Assembly (NCBI GenBank): GCA_003142615.1
Contig: PLMW01000027.1
Coordinates: forward strand, 1-35,483
DNA: 35,483 bases
Direction: 5' to 3'
Source: Opitutia bacterium
Lineage (GTDB): Bacteria; Verrucomicrobiota; Verrucomicrobiia; Opitutales; Opitutaceae
This document shows, piece after piece, positions 19,457-27,302 of this stretch. The notes beneath the pieces are model-generated. The model saw only the letters and a list, made by a program, of their open reading frames with translations. It made no database searches and was not told the origin of the DNA. How positions within the stretch are numbered: position 1 is the stretch's first letter; the number at the start of each line of letters is the position of its first letter. Position numbers and translations under genes: made by a program.

Positions 19457-20323
19457 ATGAACCGACTTCCCATCACCAAGACTCCCAAGGTTTACGTCGG
19501 CGGCGCGTTCATCCGCTCGGAGAGCGGACGCACCTTTGCGATCAAGGACGCCGGCGGGCGGTTTTTCGCCAACGTCCCGCAGTGCACGCGCAAGGACCTG
19601 CGCAACGCCGTCGAGGCCGCCGCCAAGGCCGGACCCGGCTGGGCGAAGCGCACGCCCTACAACCGCGGGCAGATCCTTTACCGCCTCGGCGAGATGCTCG
19701 AGGCGCGCAAGGCCGACATGGCCGACGCCCTCATGCTCGGCGGCGTCTCGAAATCCGCGGCTGCGAAGGAAATCACCGCGGCGGTCGACCGCCTCATCTA
19801 CTACGCCGGCTGGGCCGACAAATACGAGCAGGTGCTCGGCAGCGTGAATCCCGTCGCCGCCCCGTACTTCAACTTTACGGTCACCGAGCCGATGGGCATC
19901 GTCGGCGTGATCGCGCCCGAGGAAGCGCCACTGCTCGGGCTGGTTTCGCTGGTCGCGCCCGTGATCGTGAGTGGCAACACCGTCGTGGCGCTCGCGTCCG
20001 CAGCGCAGCCGTATCCCGCCATCGTGCTCGGTGAGATGCTGGCCACGAGCGACCTGCCCGGCGGCGTGGTCAACCTGCTCACCGGCGCGCGCAAGGACCT
20101 CCTGCCAACCTTCGCCACGCACACGCATCTGCGCGCCCTCGCCGCCGTGGCGGACGCCGGGGAGCGCAAGGCGCTCGCGCTCGGCGCCGTGGAGAGCGTC
20201 AAGCGCACGAAATTCTGGAAGGCCGAGGAGAAGACCGACTGGTTTTCGGAGAAAGCCCAGAGCCTCTACGCCATCCGCGACTTCCTCGAATTCAAGACCA
20301 CCTGGCACCCGATCGGCGCGTGA
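19457..20323 (+). CDS. Half-length aldehyde dehydrogenase-like protein without catalytic domain
   Basis: A 288-residue protein covering the N-terminal and cofactor-binding part of an ALDH: KVYVGGAFIRSESGRTF, LRNAVEAAAKAGPGWAKRT, YYAGWADKYEQVLG, EPMGIVGVIAPEEAPLLGLV and LPGGVVNLLTGAR. The normal WNFP motif is replaced by PEEAPLL, and the segment with the catalytic Cys and the SPFGG motif is absent; after about residue 215 only a shortened tail remains, ending in a clear stop. The absence looks like an established state rather than a frameshift, since the frame is clean and closely follows the catalytic ALDH gene. It resembles the non-catalytic second domain of ALDH16 as a separate gene and may be a structural partner of the upstream enzyme. 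Confidence 0.88.
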   Translation: MNRLPITKTPKVYVGGAFIRSESGRTFAIKDAGGRFFANVPQCTRKDLRNAVEAAAKAGPGWAKRTPYNRGQILYRLGEMLEARKADMADALMLGGVSKSAAAKEITAAVDRLIYYAGWADKYEQVLGSVNPVAAPYFNFTVTEPMGIVGVIAPEEAPLLGLVSLVAPVIVSGNTVVALASAAQPYPAIVLGEMLATSDLPGGVVNLLTGARKDLLPTFATHTHLRALAAVADAGERKALALGAVESVKRTKFWKAEEKTDWFSEKAQSLYAIRDFLEFKTTWHPIGA

Positions 20324-20330
20324 GGGAGTA

Positions 20331-20375
20331 ACCACGGATCACACGGATGGGCGTGACGACCGGGGCCTTCGGCCC
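20331..20375. repeat. Repeat-like words and small hairpin after the ALDH operon
   Basis: ACCACGGATCACACGGATGG at 20331-20350 resembles a short word (ACCACGGAT-CACACGGAT) I associate with dispersed intergenic repeats in related genomes; this is from memory and not shown within the window. It is followed by a hairpin GGGCC (20363-20367), loop TTC, GGCCC (20371-20375), which could end the operon, although there is no T-run. Confidence 0.45.
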
Positions 20376-20418
20376 AGATGTTATCCGGCAGGAAGCTGTC
20401 GCATATTGATCAGCCTTC

Positions 20419-20835
20419 ATGAACCCCAATCCCATTCCCCAAAGCGGCACAACCCGGCGGCTGGTCTGGTGGATCCTGTGGGCGGGAATCCTGGCCGGAC
20501 TGGTGGCGATTTATGCGGCGCTGGAACTGAGACCCTGGCCGAAGCAAGCCCAGCCCAATGCCGTGACGGACTTCATCGGCCTTGGTCCGCTGCTGGTGAG
20601 TTGTCTGGTGCGCTGGCTGGTGCTGCCACGCGTGCGGCAGGTGCAGACGGCGTTTGTCCTGTTCATTCTCGGCCTCGCGCTGGCCGAGACGTGCGGCCTG
20701 CTGGGCATTTTCCTGAGCACCTACAAGAACGAGTTTTTTGTGCTGGGCGTGCTGGGTCTCGTGCAATGGGTGCCGCTGTTTGCGCGCGCGTATTTCGAGC
20801 CGTCAGCCGCCGGCTTCCGGCCGCCGCAGAACTGA
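20419..20835 (+). CDS. Small four-helix membrane protein of unknown function
   Basis: A 138-residue protein with four likely membrane helices: residues 15-36 (LVWWILWAGILAGLVAIYAAL), 50-70, 77-98 (AFVLFILGLALAETCGLLGIF) and 104-123 (EFFVLGVLGLVQWVPLFAR). Short polar loops separate them. The pattern is that of small conserved hypothetical proteins often annotated only as membrane proteins; I do not recognise a family. It stands alone, 95 bases after the ALDH cluster and converging on the cysteine hydrolase gene. No partner suggests a function. Confidence 0.72.
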   Translation: MNPNPIPQSGTTRRLVWWILWAGILAGLVAIYAALELRPWPKQAQPNAVTDFIGLGPLLVSCLVRWLVLPRVRQVQTAFVLFILGLALAETCGLLGIFLSTYKNEFFVLGVLGLVQWVPLFARAYFEPSAAGFRPPQN

Positions 20836-20868
20836 CGGCTGACGACAGGCGGGCCGGAGCCTGGTGAC

Positions 20869-21489
20869 TTAATCCGGGATTTCGCCGGCGGTATCGACCA
20901 CGGTGGCGAAATGGTCGGCGAGGGCGGCCAGGCTGGCCCGGTGCATGATCTCGGCGGGCACCACACCGCCGTGGCCGTCCGGCAGGTCGCGGGTGGCGCA
21001 GGCCGCGGCGACGACCGTGCAGCGGTAGCCGTGGTCGAGCGCGGAGCGCACGGTGGCGCTCACGCACATATGCGTCATGAATCCGGCCACGATGAGATTC
21101 TTCCGGCCGAGTTTTTTGAGCGTCTCGTCGAGCGTGGTGCGGGCAAAGCTGTTGGGCAGCGATTTGATGATCACGCTTTCGCCGGGCCGCGGCGCGACCT
21201 CATCCGCAATGGCGACATCCGGACCGTGCGGATCGCAGATCGCGCCGCCCGGCCGGCCGTGCTGCACGACGTGGATCACCGGCGTGCCGGCGGCGCGGGC
21301 CCGGGCGAGCAGGCGCGCCGCCTCCGCCAGGGCGGGACCGATGCCGGGGAGCGGCAGGCGCCCGTCGACATAGACGCGCTGGGCGTCGATGAGCACGAGG
21401 GCGCTGTCGGCGAGCCGGGCGGGCGGGAGCACGGCGCCGGAGATTTCGAGCAGGGTTGGGGGTGAGGGCAGGGCGGCGGAGGATTTCAC
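20869..21489 (-). CDS. Isochorismatase-family cysteine hydrolase
   Basis: A 206-residue protein starting with GTG at 21489 (the frame has no better start). The catalytic triad of the family is visible: D35 in ALVLIDAQRVYV, K109 in SVIIKSLPNSFARTTL, and nucleophile C142 in GFMTHMCVSATVRSALD after the usual cis-peptide region. IHVVQHG lies between them. Members of this superfamily hydrolyse isochorismate, nicotinamide, N-carbamoyl compounds or similar amides; the subfamily is not decidable from these motifs. It is cytoplasmic and apparently monocistronic. It is divergent from the LytS-type kinase gene, with a gap of about 157 bases that holds both promoters. Confidence 0.92.
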   Translation of the reverse strand: MKSSAALPSPPTLLEISGAVLPPARLADSALVLIDAQRVYVDGRLPLPGIGPALAEAARLLARARAAGTPVIHVVQHGRPGGAICDPHGPDVAIADEVAPRPGESVIIKSLPNSFARTTLDETLKKLGRKNLIVAGFMTHMCVSATVRSALDHGYRCTVVAAACATRDLPDGHGGVVPAEIMHRASLAALADHFATVVDTAGEIPD

Positions 21490-21646
21490 GGAATGGCAGG
21501 GTAACAGACAAACGGCCGGGGAAAAGCCATGACTGGCAACGCCGGCACATGACGGCGGGCCGGCCGGCGCCGCCGCTGATCCCGTGCGCCGACCGTTTGT
21601 CTAAAGTTTGCCGCGGGTGGCCTCCCGTGTTGTAATGTGCCCGCAC

Positions 21647-22837
21647 ATGGATTCCGCCCCCCCTGTTTCCACCCCGGTCACCGACACCAGCCTTCGCCCG
21701 CGGGCGAAGGAGCGCCTTTACGTCGTGTGCCAGCTGGCGGGCTGGTCGTTTCTCCTCGTGTTCGACCTGATCTTCGTGCGGCTGTTCGGCGAGGAGAAGA
21801 AGGTCGACAGCTCCACCTGCTCCATCGCGGAGATGCTGGCACTGGGGTTGCTGGTCACTCATTACTCCCGGCACTGGCTCACTAAATGGGGCTGGAAGGA
21901 GCTCGGCTGGCGGCCGCTGCTGCCACGCATCATCGGAATGGCCGCGCTGCTCTCGTTCATCTGGACACTGATTGGTTATACGCTGCATTACGTCGTGCTG
22001 CGCAATCCGTGGACGGCGAAGTATTCCCCGGGGACGATTTTCGCCGTGAGCATTCTCGACGGCAGCCTGCTCATGGGGGGCTGGCTGGGCATCTATTTTT
22101 TCTATCATCTGTTTGACCGCTACAACCGGCTGCGGATCGAGCAGCTGCGGCTCGCCGCCACCGTCAAGGAGGCCGAGCTGCGCGCGCTCAAATCGCAGAT
22201 CAACCCCCATTTCATCTTCAACTCGCTCAACTCGCTGCGCGCGCTCATCGACGAAAACCCCGACCGGGCCCGCCAGGCCGTCACGCAGCTCGCCAACCTG
22301 CTGCGCTACTCGCTGCAGTCGGGCCAGCTCGAGACCGTGCCGTTCGAGGACGAGCTGAACACGGTCAACGACTACCTCGCGCTCGAACAGGTGCGCCACG
22401 AGGAACGCCTGCGGGTGCGGCTCGACATCGCCCCCGGCGCGCTCGGCCTTTCGATCCCGCCCATGCTGCTGCAGACGCTCGTGGAGAACGCGGTCAAGTA
22501 CGGGATCGCCCCGCGCCGCGAGGGCGGCGAGATCGCGATCATCGCGCGGTGCGAGCGGGACCATCTCCGCCTGCAGGTCACCAATCCCGGCACGCTGGCC
22601 GCGGGCGGCGGCTCCACCGGCGTCGGTCTGCGCAACGCCGCCGACCGGCTGGGACTGATCTTCGGCGCCCATGCCACGCTCGATCTGCGCGAGGAACCGC
22701 CCGGCTGCGTCGTCGCCGAGGTGATCCTCCCGCTGGAAACGATGGCGGCGGCCCGGGAGCCAGCGTCGGTGCGAATCCGGGATGAGGCCGGGCCCGCGGC
22801 CCGACCGGCGGAGACGAAGGCGGCGCTGCGCGCATGA
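21647..22837 (+). CDS. LytS/YehU-type membrane sensor histidine kinase
   Basis: A 396-residue kinase; the ATG at 21647 is preferred to the open frame from a TTG at 21608. Four or five hydrophobic segments occupy residues 30-165 (for example CQLAGWSFLLVFDLIFVRLFG and LIGYTLHYVVL), with no recognisable periplasmic ligand domain. The His-kinase (HisKA_6-like) motif is QINPHFIFNSLNSLRALI with phospho-acceptor H188. The ATP-binding domain has the N-box LVENAVKYGI with N281 and a G-box GVGLRNAADRLGL. The C-terminus has an Ala/Arg-rich tail. It overlaps the response regulator gene by four bases (ATGA), so the two form a cognate pair. Confidence 0.94.
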   Translation: MDSAPPVSTPVTDTSLRPRAKERLYVVCQLAGWSFLLVFDLIFVRLFGEEKKVDSSTCSIAEMLALGLLVTHYSRHWLTKWGWKELGWRPLLPRIIGMAALLSFIWTLIGYTLHYVVLRNPWTAKYSPGTIFAVSILDGSLLMGGWLGIYFFYHLFDRYNRLRIEQLRLAATVKEAELRALKSQINPHFIFNSLNSLRALIDENPDRARQAVTQLANLLRYSLQSGQLETVPFEDELNTVNDYLALEQVRHEERLRVRLDIAPGALGLSIPPMLLQTLVENAVKYGIAPRREGGEIAIIARCERDHLRLQVTNPGTLAAGGGSTGVGLRNAADRLGLIFGAHATLDLREEPPGCVVAEVILPLETMAAAREPASVRIRDEAGPAARPAETKAALRA

Positions 22838-23568
22838 AAGCCCTGCTCATTGACGATGAGCGCCTCGCGCGCAACGAGCTGCGCCGGCTGCTCGCGAAGC
22901 ACCCGGACGTCGCGGTCATCGGCGAGGCCGCCAACGCCGACGAGGCCCGCGCGCGCGTCGCCGGGCTCAAGCCCGACCTGCTGTTTCTCGACATCCAGAT
23001 GCCGGGCGACGACGGCTTCGCGCTGCTCGAGTCGCTCGAGCCGCCGCTCCCGCTGGTGATCTTCACCACCGCCTATGACGAGTTCGCGGTGAAGGCGTTC
23101 GAGTTCAACGCGCTCGACTACCTGCTGAAGCCGATCGACCCGGCGCGGCTGGCCGCGGCCCTCGAAAAGTTGAGAACCCACGCGGAGACCGCGGCGGGCG
23201 GCAGTGCCGCGTCCCACGAGCGCCCGGCCCGCCTGGCGCCGGAGGACAAGGTTTTTGTGCGCGAGGGCGAACGCTGCTGGTTCGTCGAGGTGAAGTCGAT
23301 CCGCCTCATGGAGAGCGAGGGCAACTACACCCGCGTGCACTTCGGCGACGCGCAACCGCAGCTTTTCCGTTCGCTCAACGCCATGGAGGAGCGCCTCGAC
23401 CCGCGGTGCTTCTTCCGCGCCAACCGCCGCCAGATCATCAACCTCGCCTGGATCGACCGGATCGAGCCGTGGTTCAGCGGCGGCCTGCTCGTCCACCTCA
23501 AGGGCGGCCCGAAGGTCGAGCTCTCCCGCCGTCAGGCGCAAGCCTTCCGCGAACAGATGAGCCTCTGA
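22834..23568 (+). CDS. LytTR-family response regulator
   Basis: A 244-residue DNA-binding regulator. The receiver domain covers residues 1-120: acidic pair in LIDDERLAR, phosphorylation site D53 in LLFLDIQMPGDDG, and conserved Lys in YLLKPIDPAR. A short linker rich in Ala and Ser follows, then a LytTR DNA-binding domain from about residue 140: VKSIRLMESEGNYTRVHF, LFRSLNAMEERLDPRCFFRANRR and QIINLAWIDRIEPW. LytTR proteins bind direct repeats upstream of target genes. Translation is coupled to the kinase. The next genes encode an ABC exporter, a plausible target, although a palindromic repeat separates them. Confidence 0.95.
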   Translation: MKALLIDDERLARNELRRLLAKHPDVAVIGEAANADEARARVAGLKPDLLFLDIQMPGDDGFALLESLEPPLPLVIFTTAYDEFAVKAFEFNALDYLLKPIDPARLAAALEKLRTHAETAAGGSAASHERPARLAPEDKVFVREGERCWFVEVKSIRLMESEGNYTRVHFGDAQPQLFRSLNAMEERLDPRCFFRANRRQIINLAWIDRIEPWFSGGLLVHLKGGPKVELSRRQAQAFREQMSL

Positions 23569-23574
23569 TTTTTT

Positions 23575-23637
23575 CACCACGAAAGGCACGAAACCGAAGG
23601 GCCCTTGATTTTCGGGCCATTCGTGTCTCTCGTGGTG
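23575..23637. repeat. Imperfect 18-bp inverted repeat with inner stem (dispersed-repeat-like)
   Basis: Arms 23575-23592 (CACCACGAAAGGCACGAA) and 23620-23637 pair at 16 of 18 positions, and an inner GGGCCC/GGGCC stem continues the hairpin. It fills nearly the whole gap between the regulator and ABC transporter genes. The word CACCACGAAAGGCACGAA looks like a known type of dispersed intergenic repeat in related genomes, from memory. As a long hairpin it could reduce read-through or stabilise mRNA ends. Confidence 0.7.
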
Positions 23638-23647
23638 CCCCAACCCC

Positions 23648-24397
23648 ATGATCGAAGCCCGCAACCTCACCAAGGTCTTCCGCGACAAGAAACGCGGCGA
23701 AATCCGCGCCGTGGACGACGTCTCCTTCACCTGCCGCCCCGGCCGGATCTACGGCCTCCTTGGCGCCAACGGCGCGGGCAAGACCACCACGCTGCGCCTG
23801 CTCGCCACCCTGCTGCGGCCCACCGCCGGCGGTGCCACCGTGGCCGGATTCGACATCGTTGCGGAGCCCGAGCGCGTCCGGGCCAGCGTCGGCTTCCTCG
23901 CCACCAGCACCGCGCTCTACGGCCGGCTGACCGCGCGCGAGACCATCGCCTACTTCGGCCGGCTCAACGGCCTGTCCGACGCGGCGGTCGCCGCGCGCGT
24001 GGCCCGGCTTGCCGACGAGCTCGACCTGCACGAGTTCCTCGACCGCCGGGTGGAGAAATTTTCCACCGGCATGAAGCAGAAGACCTCCATCGCGCGCACG
24101 CTGGTGCACGACCCCGCCGTGCTCATCTTCGACGAGCCGACCATCGGGCTCGACGTGATGACCGCGCGCAACATCGTGCGCTTCGTCCGTGACTGCCGGA
24201 CCCGCGGCAAGACCGTGATCTACTCCACCCACGTCATGAGCGAGGTGGAGAAGCTCTGTGATCTCGTCGGCATCATCCATCACGGGCGGCTGGTCGCCGA
24301 GGGCTCGCTGGCCGAGCTCGGGGAACGCTACGGCGTGCAGGACATGGAGGAGATTTTCATCCGCGCCGTGGGCGCGGACGGAGAGGAGGCCGCATGA
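23648..24397 (+). CDS. ABC transporter ATP-binding protein (NatA-like)
   Basis: A 249-residue ATPase subunit of an ABC-2 type exporter. Walker A is G39-ANGAGKTTT, the signature is [15 protein letters not shown] beginning near S139 (a degenerate LSGGQ as in NatA and drug exporters), and Walker B is [14 protein letters not shown] with D162 and E163. The switch His is in [15 protein letters not shown] short C-terminal tail [14 protein letters not shown] is typical of NatA-like subunits. It overlaps the permease gene by four bases and forms the export complex with it. NatAB exports Na+ in Bacillus; the substrate here is not shown. Confidence 0.95.
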   Translation: MIEARNLTKVFRDKKRGEIRAVDDVSFTCRPGRIYGLLGANGAGKTTTLRLLATLLRPTAGGATVAGFDIVAEPERVRASVGFLATSTALYGRLTARETIAYFGRLNGLSDAAVAARVARLADELDLHEFLDRRVEKFSTGMKQKTSIARTLVHDPAVLIFDEPTIGLDVMTARNIVRFVRDCRTRGKTVIYSTHVMSEVEKLCDLVGIIHHGRLVAEGSLAELGERYGVQDMEEIFIRAVGADGEEAA

Positions 24398-25608
24398 ACG
24401 GGCAAAACATACTCACGGTCTATGGCAAGGAGCTACGCGACTCGCTGCGCGACCGCCGGACGCTGATATCGATGATCGTCATTCCGATGCTCATGATTCC
24501 CGGCATCATGGCGGTGGCCGTGGGCGTCTCGACCAAGATGATCAACAAGGCCCGCGGGGAAGTGCCCACCGTGATGGTGCTCGGCGGCGACGACTCGCCC
24601 GTCCTGCGCGCGGCGCTGGCGGCGGATCCGAAGCTGCACCTCGTCCGCACCGCGGCGAACTGGAGGCAACAGATCTCCGACAAGCAGCTGCGCGCGGCGG
24701 TCGAAATTCCGGCCGGGTTCGACGCGGCCCTTGACCGGGGCACGCCGGCCGAGGTGAAGATCTACAATTACGACGGCGAGCTGCGCTCGGGCTTCGCCGT
24801 CGGCGAGCTGCGCAATTTTCTCAACGACTACCGCGAAAAGACGGTGACCACACGCCTCGTCGGGCGCGGGCTGCCGGCGGCCCTCGTGAAGCCGTTCGAA
24901 GTCAAGACCCAGAACGTGGCCCCGCCGGAGAAGGTCGGCGGCAACATGATCGGCGGATTGATCCCCTACCTGTTCATCCTGCTCTGCTACACCGGCGCCA
25001 TGTATTCGGCGATGGATTTGACGGCGGGTGAAAAGGAGCGCGGCACGATGGAGACGATCCTCTGCAGTCCGGTGGCGCGGACCGACCTCGTGCTCGGCAA
25101 ATTCCTGATGGTGCTCACGGCCTCGCTCACGGCCGCGCTGATCTCGATGATTTCGATGGGCATCACGTTCGTTGTCGGCGGCATCCTGATGGGCGCCCCC
25201 CGCATGACGGCCGCGGCCAAGGCGGGCCCGCTCCCGATGCTCGATCCGGCCGGCCTGCTGCTGGTGCTGGCGATGGTGCTGCCGGTCGCCGTACTTTTCA
25301 GCGCGGTGCTGCTGGCGGTGTCGCTCTTCGCCAAGAGCATCAAGGAGGCGTCGAGCTACGTCTCCCCCATGATCATCCTGATCATCATCCCGGCCATGAT
25401 GGGCCTGATGCCGGGAGTAGAGCTCAACGCGCGGCTGGCGCTCGTACCGATTCTCAACATCGCCCTCGTGAGCAAGGAACTCGTGTCAGGGGTGTTTCAC
25501 TGGCAGTACCTCGCATTGATCTTTGGCTCGACCTGCATCTACGCCGCGGCGGCGCTGGCGTTTTGCGTGCACTTGTTCAACCGCGAGGAAGTGTTGTTCC
25601 GGACTTGA
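24394..25608 (+). CDS. ABC-2 type permease (NatB-like)
   Basis: A 404-residue membrane subunit. One helix near the N-terminus (LISMIVIPMLMIPGIMAVAVG) is followed by a long extracytoplasmic domain of about 170 residues, then five or six helices from residue 185: GGLIPYLFILLCYTGAMYSA, SLTAALISMISMGITFVVGGI, LLLVLAMVLPVAVLFSAVLLA, SYVSPMIILIIIPAMMGLM and LALIFGSTCIYAAAALAFCV. DLTAGEKERGTMETILCSPV is the conserved ABC-2 coupling region of NatB-like proteins. It starts within the end of the ATPase gene (ATGA overlap). Regulation by the upstream LytS/LytTR pair is plausible because the genes are collinear. Confidence 0.95.
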   Translation: MNGQNILTVYGKELRDSLRDRRTLISMIVIPMLMIPGIMAVAVGVSTKMINKARGEVPTVMVLGGDDSPVLRAALAADPKLHLVRTAANWRQQISDKQLRAAVEIPAGFDAALDRGTPAEVKIYNYDGELRSGFAVGELRNFLNDYREKTVTTRLVGRGLPAALVKPFEVKTQNVAPPEKVGGNMIGGLIPYLFILLCYTGAMYSAMDLTAGEKERGTMETILCSPVARTDLVLGKFLMVLTASLTAALISMISMGITFVVGGILMGAPRMTAAAKAGPLPMLDPAGLLLVLAMVLPVAVLFSAVLLAVSLFAKSIKEASSYVSPMIILIIIPAMMGLMPGVELNARLALVPILNIALVSKELVSGVFHWQYLALIFGSTCIYAAAALAFCVHLFNREEVLFRT

Positions 25609-25770
25609 TCCGCCTGCTGCGTGGCGCCCCATGCGGGGGGCTGGCGTCGCCTGGGCGAATGCGGTAAAGAAACCATAAATCCGGACGGGGGCATGGTCCT
25701 GCGGGGGTGCCCTTTGCTCATTTTCCCATGGTAAACGCGGGGTAAATCCCCTTCATACAATTCAGCAGCA

Positions 25771-25797
25771 TTGTCTGGCGTCCAGAGTTGGTATATC
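25771..25797 (+). promoter_or_regulatory. Candidate promoter for the receiver/coiled-coil gene
   Basis: In a 233-base gap, TTGTCT (25771-25776) and TATATC (25792-25797) lie 15 bases apart, 45 bases before the ATG at 25842. The spacing is shorter than the ideal 17, so this is a weak call. The rest of the gap shows only a G+C-rich imperfect hairpin around 25624-25641 after the permease gene. Confidence 0.35.
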
Positions 25798-25841
25798 TTT
25801 TCTCCCTGTCAGGGTTTGCCAACCGAATACACATCCACGTC

Positions 25842-27200
25842 ATGAATTTCGTGAAGAAGATTCTCTTGGTGCACGGCGACACGAAAGCGCGTCGCACTTT
25901 GACTCTTCTGCTCGCCGGTGCCGGCTATGACGTCCGGCCCTATGGGCGCACGGAGGTTGCGCTCGAGACCGCCCATTCCGAATGGTTTGATCTTTCCCTG
26001 GTGGGCGACCCGCTGCCGGAAATGAGCAGCTTCAGCTTTATCGAAGCGCTGAAGAAGCTTCAACCCAGCGTCCCCGTCCTCCTGCTGGTCAACCAGCTCG
26101 AACTGCCCTCGGTCATCAAGGGCATCCGCCTCGCCGTCACCGACGTCCTCGCCCCCGGCGGCGACTGGGGGCTGGTGATGGAGCGCGTCAACGCGCTCCT
26201 GCGGCCGGGCGAGACCCCCGCGCCGCTGGATCTCAGCCCGGAGGAGCTGGCCGAGGTGGAGACCATCCTTGCCAAGGGGAGTGATACCACCATCAGCACC
26301 ATTCCGTTCGCTGCCGATCTTCCCCCCCAGGCCGGCGTCCTGCGCGAGGAACTGCAGCGGCTCGCCCGCGAACGCAGCGATTTCAAGAAAGCCGCCGAGC
26401 GGCTGGCCCAGGAGAAGACCGCCCTCGAGGCCGAGTTGAAGACGCACCTGGCCAGGCATGGCGACGTCGCGCGCCTCGAGGCCGAGCTGGGCGAATTGCG
26501 CAGCGAGCACGAGATCGTGGCCGCCGCCCAGGCCGCCGTGGATGACAAGGCCCGCGCCCTCGCCACCGCCCGCGAGCAGTTGGCCCGGGAACGCGCCACC
26601 CTGGCCGCCGAGCGGGCGCAGGGTCTGTCCGCCGAGGCTGCGAAGCGCCTGAACAGCACGGAGGAACTCATCCGCGAACGCGAGATGCTGGAGGACCTGC
26701 GGCTTGACCTCCGCGCCGAGGATGTGCGTCTGCGCGAGGAGGCCTCGAAGGCGCGGCTGGCCCAGATTTTGCTCGAGAGCGAACGCCGGCAGCTGCATGA
26801 GGACATGGACCTGGCCCGGGAGCAGGAGGCCAACCTGCGCGCCTATGAGCAGCGCCTGCGCAGCCTTCCGGCGGAGGTCGAGGCCGTCCGCGTGCATCGC
26901 GCCGCTCCGCGCCATCCCTTCGATCAGTTCCAGTACGATGCCTCGCTCGAGGCGGCCTGGAACAAGATCAACCGCGCGATGGATCTACTGGAGGCCGAAC
27001 GGCGCAGCTTCACCGACGAGAAGCTCACCTTCAAGGAGACGCTGGCGCGACTGGAGCAGAAGGAGAAGACCCTGCAATCCCGGGAGGCGCTGCTGGTCAA
27101 GCACGATCAGGATCTTAACGCCGCGCCGCCGCCCCGGCCGTCCTTCACTCGCGAGCCCTTCAAGGCCGCCAAGGCCATCTTCACCAGTGACAAGAAGTGA
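25842..27200 (+). CDS. Degenerate receiver domain fused to a long coiled coil
   Basis: A 452-residue protein from the ATG at 25842. Residues 1-122 have the fold pattern of a response-regulator receiver (VKKILLVHGDTKARRTLTLL, GAGYDVRPYG, SVPVLLLVNQ) but the phosphorylation site is lost: the position of the Asp reads G55 with D56 shifted by one (LVGDPLP), the N-terminal acidic pair is HGD, and the conserved Lys is A104 in VTDVLAPGG. Residues of about 170-300 and 345-430 are strongly charged heptad-like coiled coil rich in Glu, Arg, Ala and Leu. The middle contains RHPFDQFQYDASLEAAWNKI. No DNA-binding or enzymatic domain is seen. It is probably a phosphorylation-independent scaffold or polar-localised protein; that is inference. 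Confidence 0.85.
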   Translation: MNFVKKILLVHGDTKARRTLTLLLAGAGYDVRPYGRTEVALETAHSEWFDLSLVGDPLPEMSSFSFIEALKKLQPSVPVLLLVNQLELPSVIKGIRLAVTDVLAPGGDWGLVMERVNALLRPGETPAPLDLSPEELAEVETILAKGSDTTISTIPFAADLPPQAGVLREELQRLARERSDFKKAAERLAQEKTALEAELKTHLARHGDVARLEAELGELRSEHEIVAAAQAAVDDKARALATAREQLARERATLAAERAQGLSAEAAKRLNSTEELIREREMLEDLRLDLRAEDVRLREEASKARLAQILLESERRQLHEDMDLAREQEANLRAYEQRLRSLPAEVEAVRVHRAAPRHPFDQFQYDASLEAAWNKINRAMDLLEAERRSFTDEKLTFKETLARLEQKEKTLQSREALLVKHDQDLNAAPPPRPSFTREPFKAAKAIFTSDKK

Positions 27201-27302
27201 TGGGTGGGACGGAACGAAGGCGACCCGCGAAAAGGGAAAGGAGCTGGGTGGACGTCCTGCTTTCCGGTTGCCCGCTTCCCATGGGCTTGAGCGCGGCCTT
27301 CG

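Noticed and set aside
17858-20335. 825-codon minus-strand open frame opposite the aldehyde dehydrogenase genes
   Set aside because: It is the mirror of well-conserved ALDH sequence; composition is of shadow type with no domain or start signal.
22372-23730. Minus-strand open frame across the kinase and regulator genes
   Set aside because: It spans the overlap of two clear genes in the other direction and has no recognisable domain.
27201-27302. Possible terminator or small gene between the receiver/coiled-coil gene and the EamA gene
   Set aside because: I find no stable hairpin with a T-run and no credible reading frame in the 102 bases.
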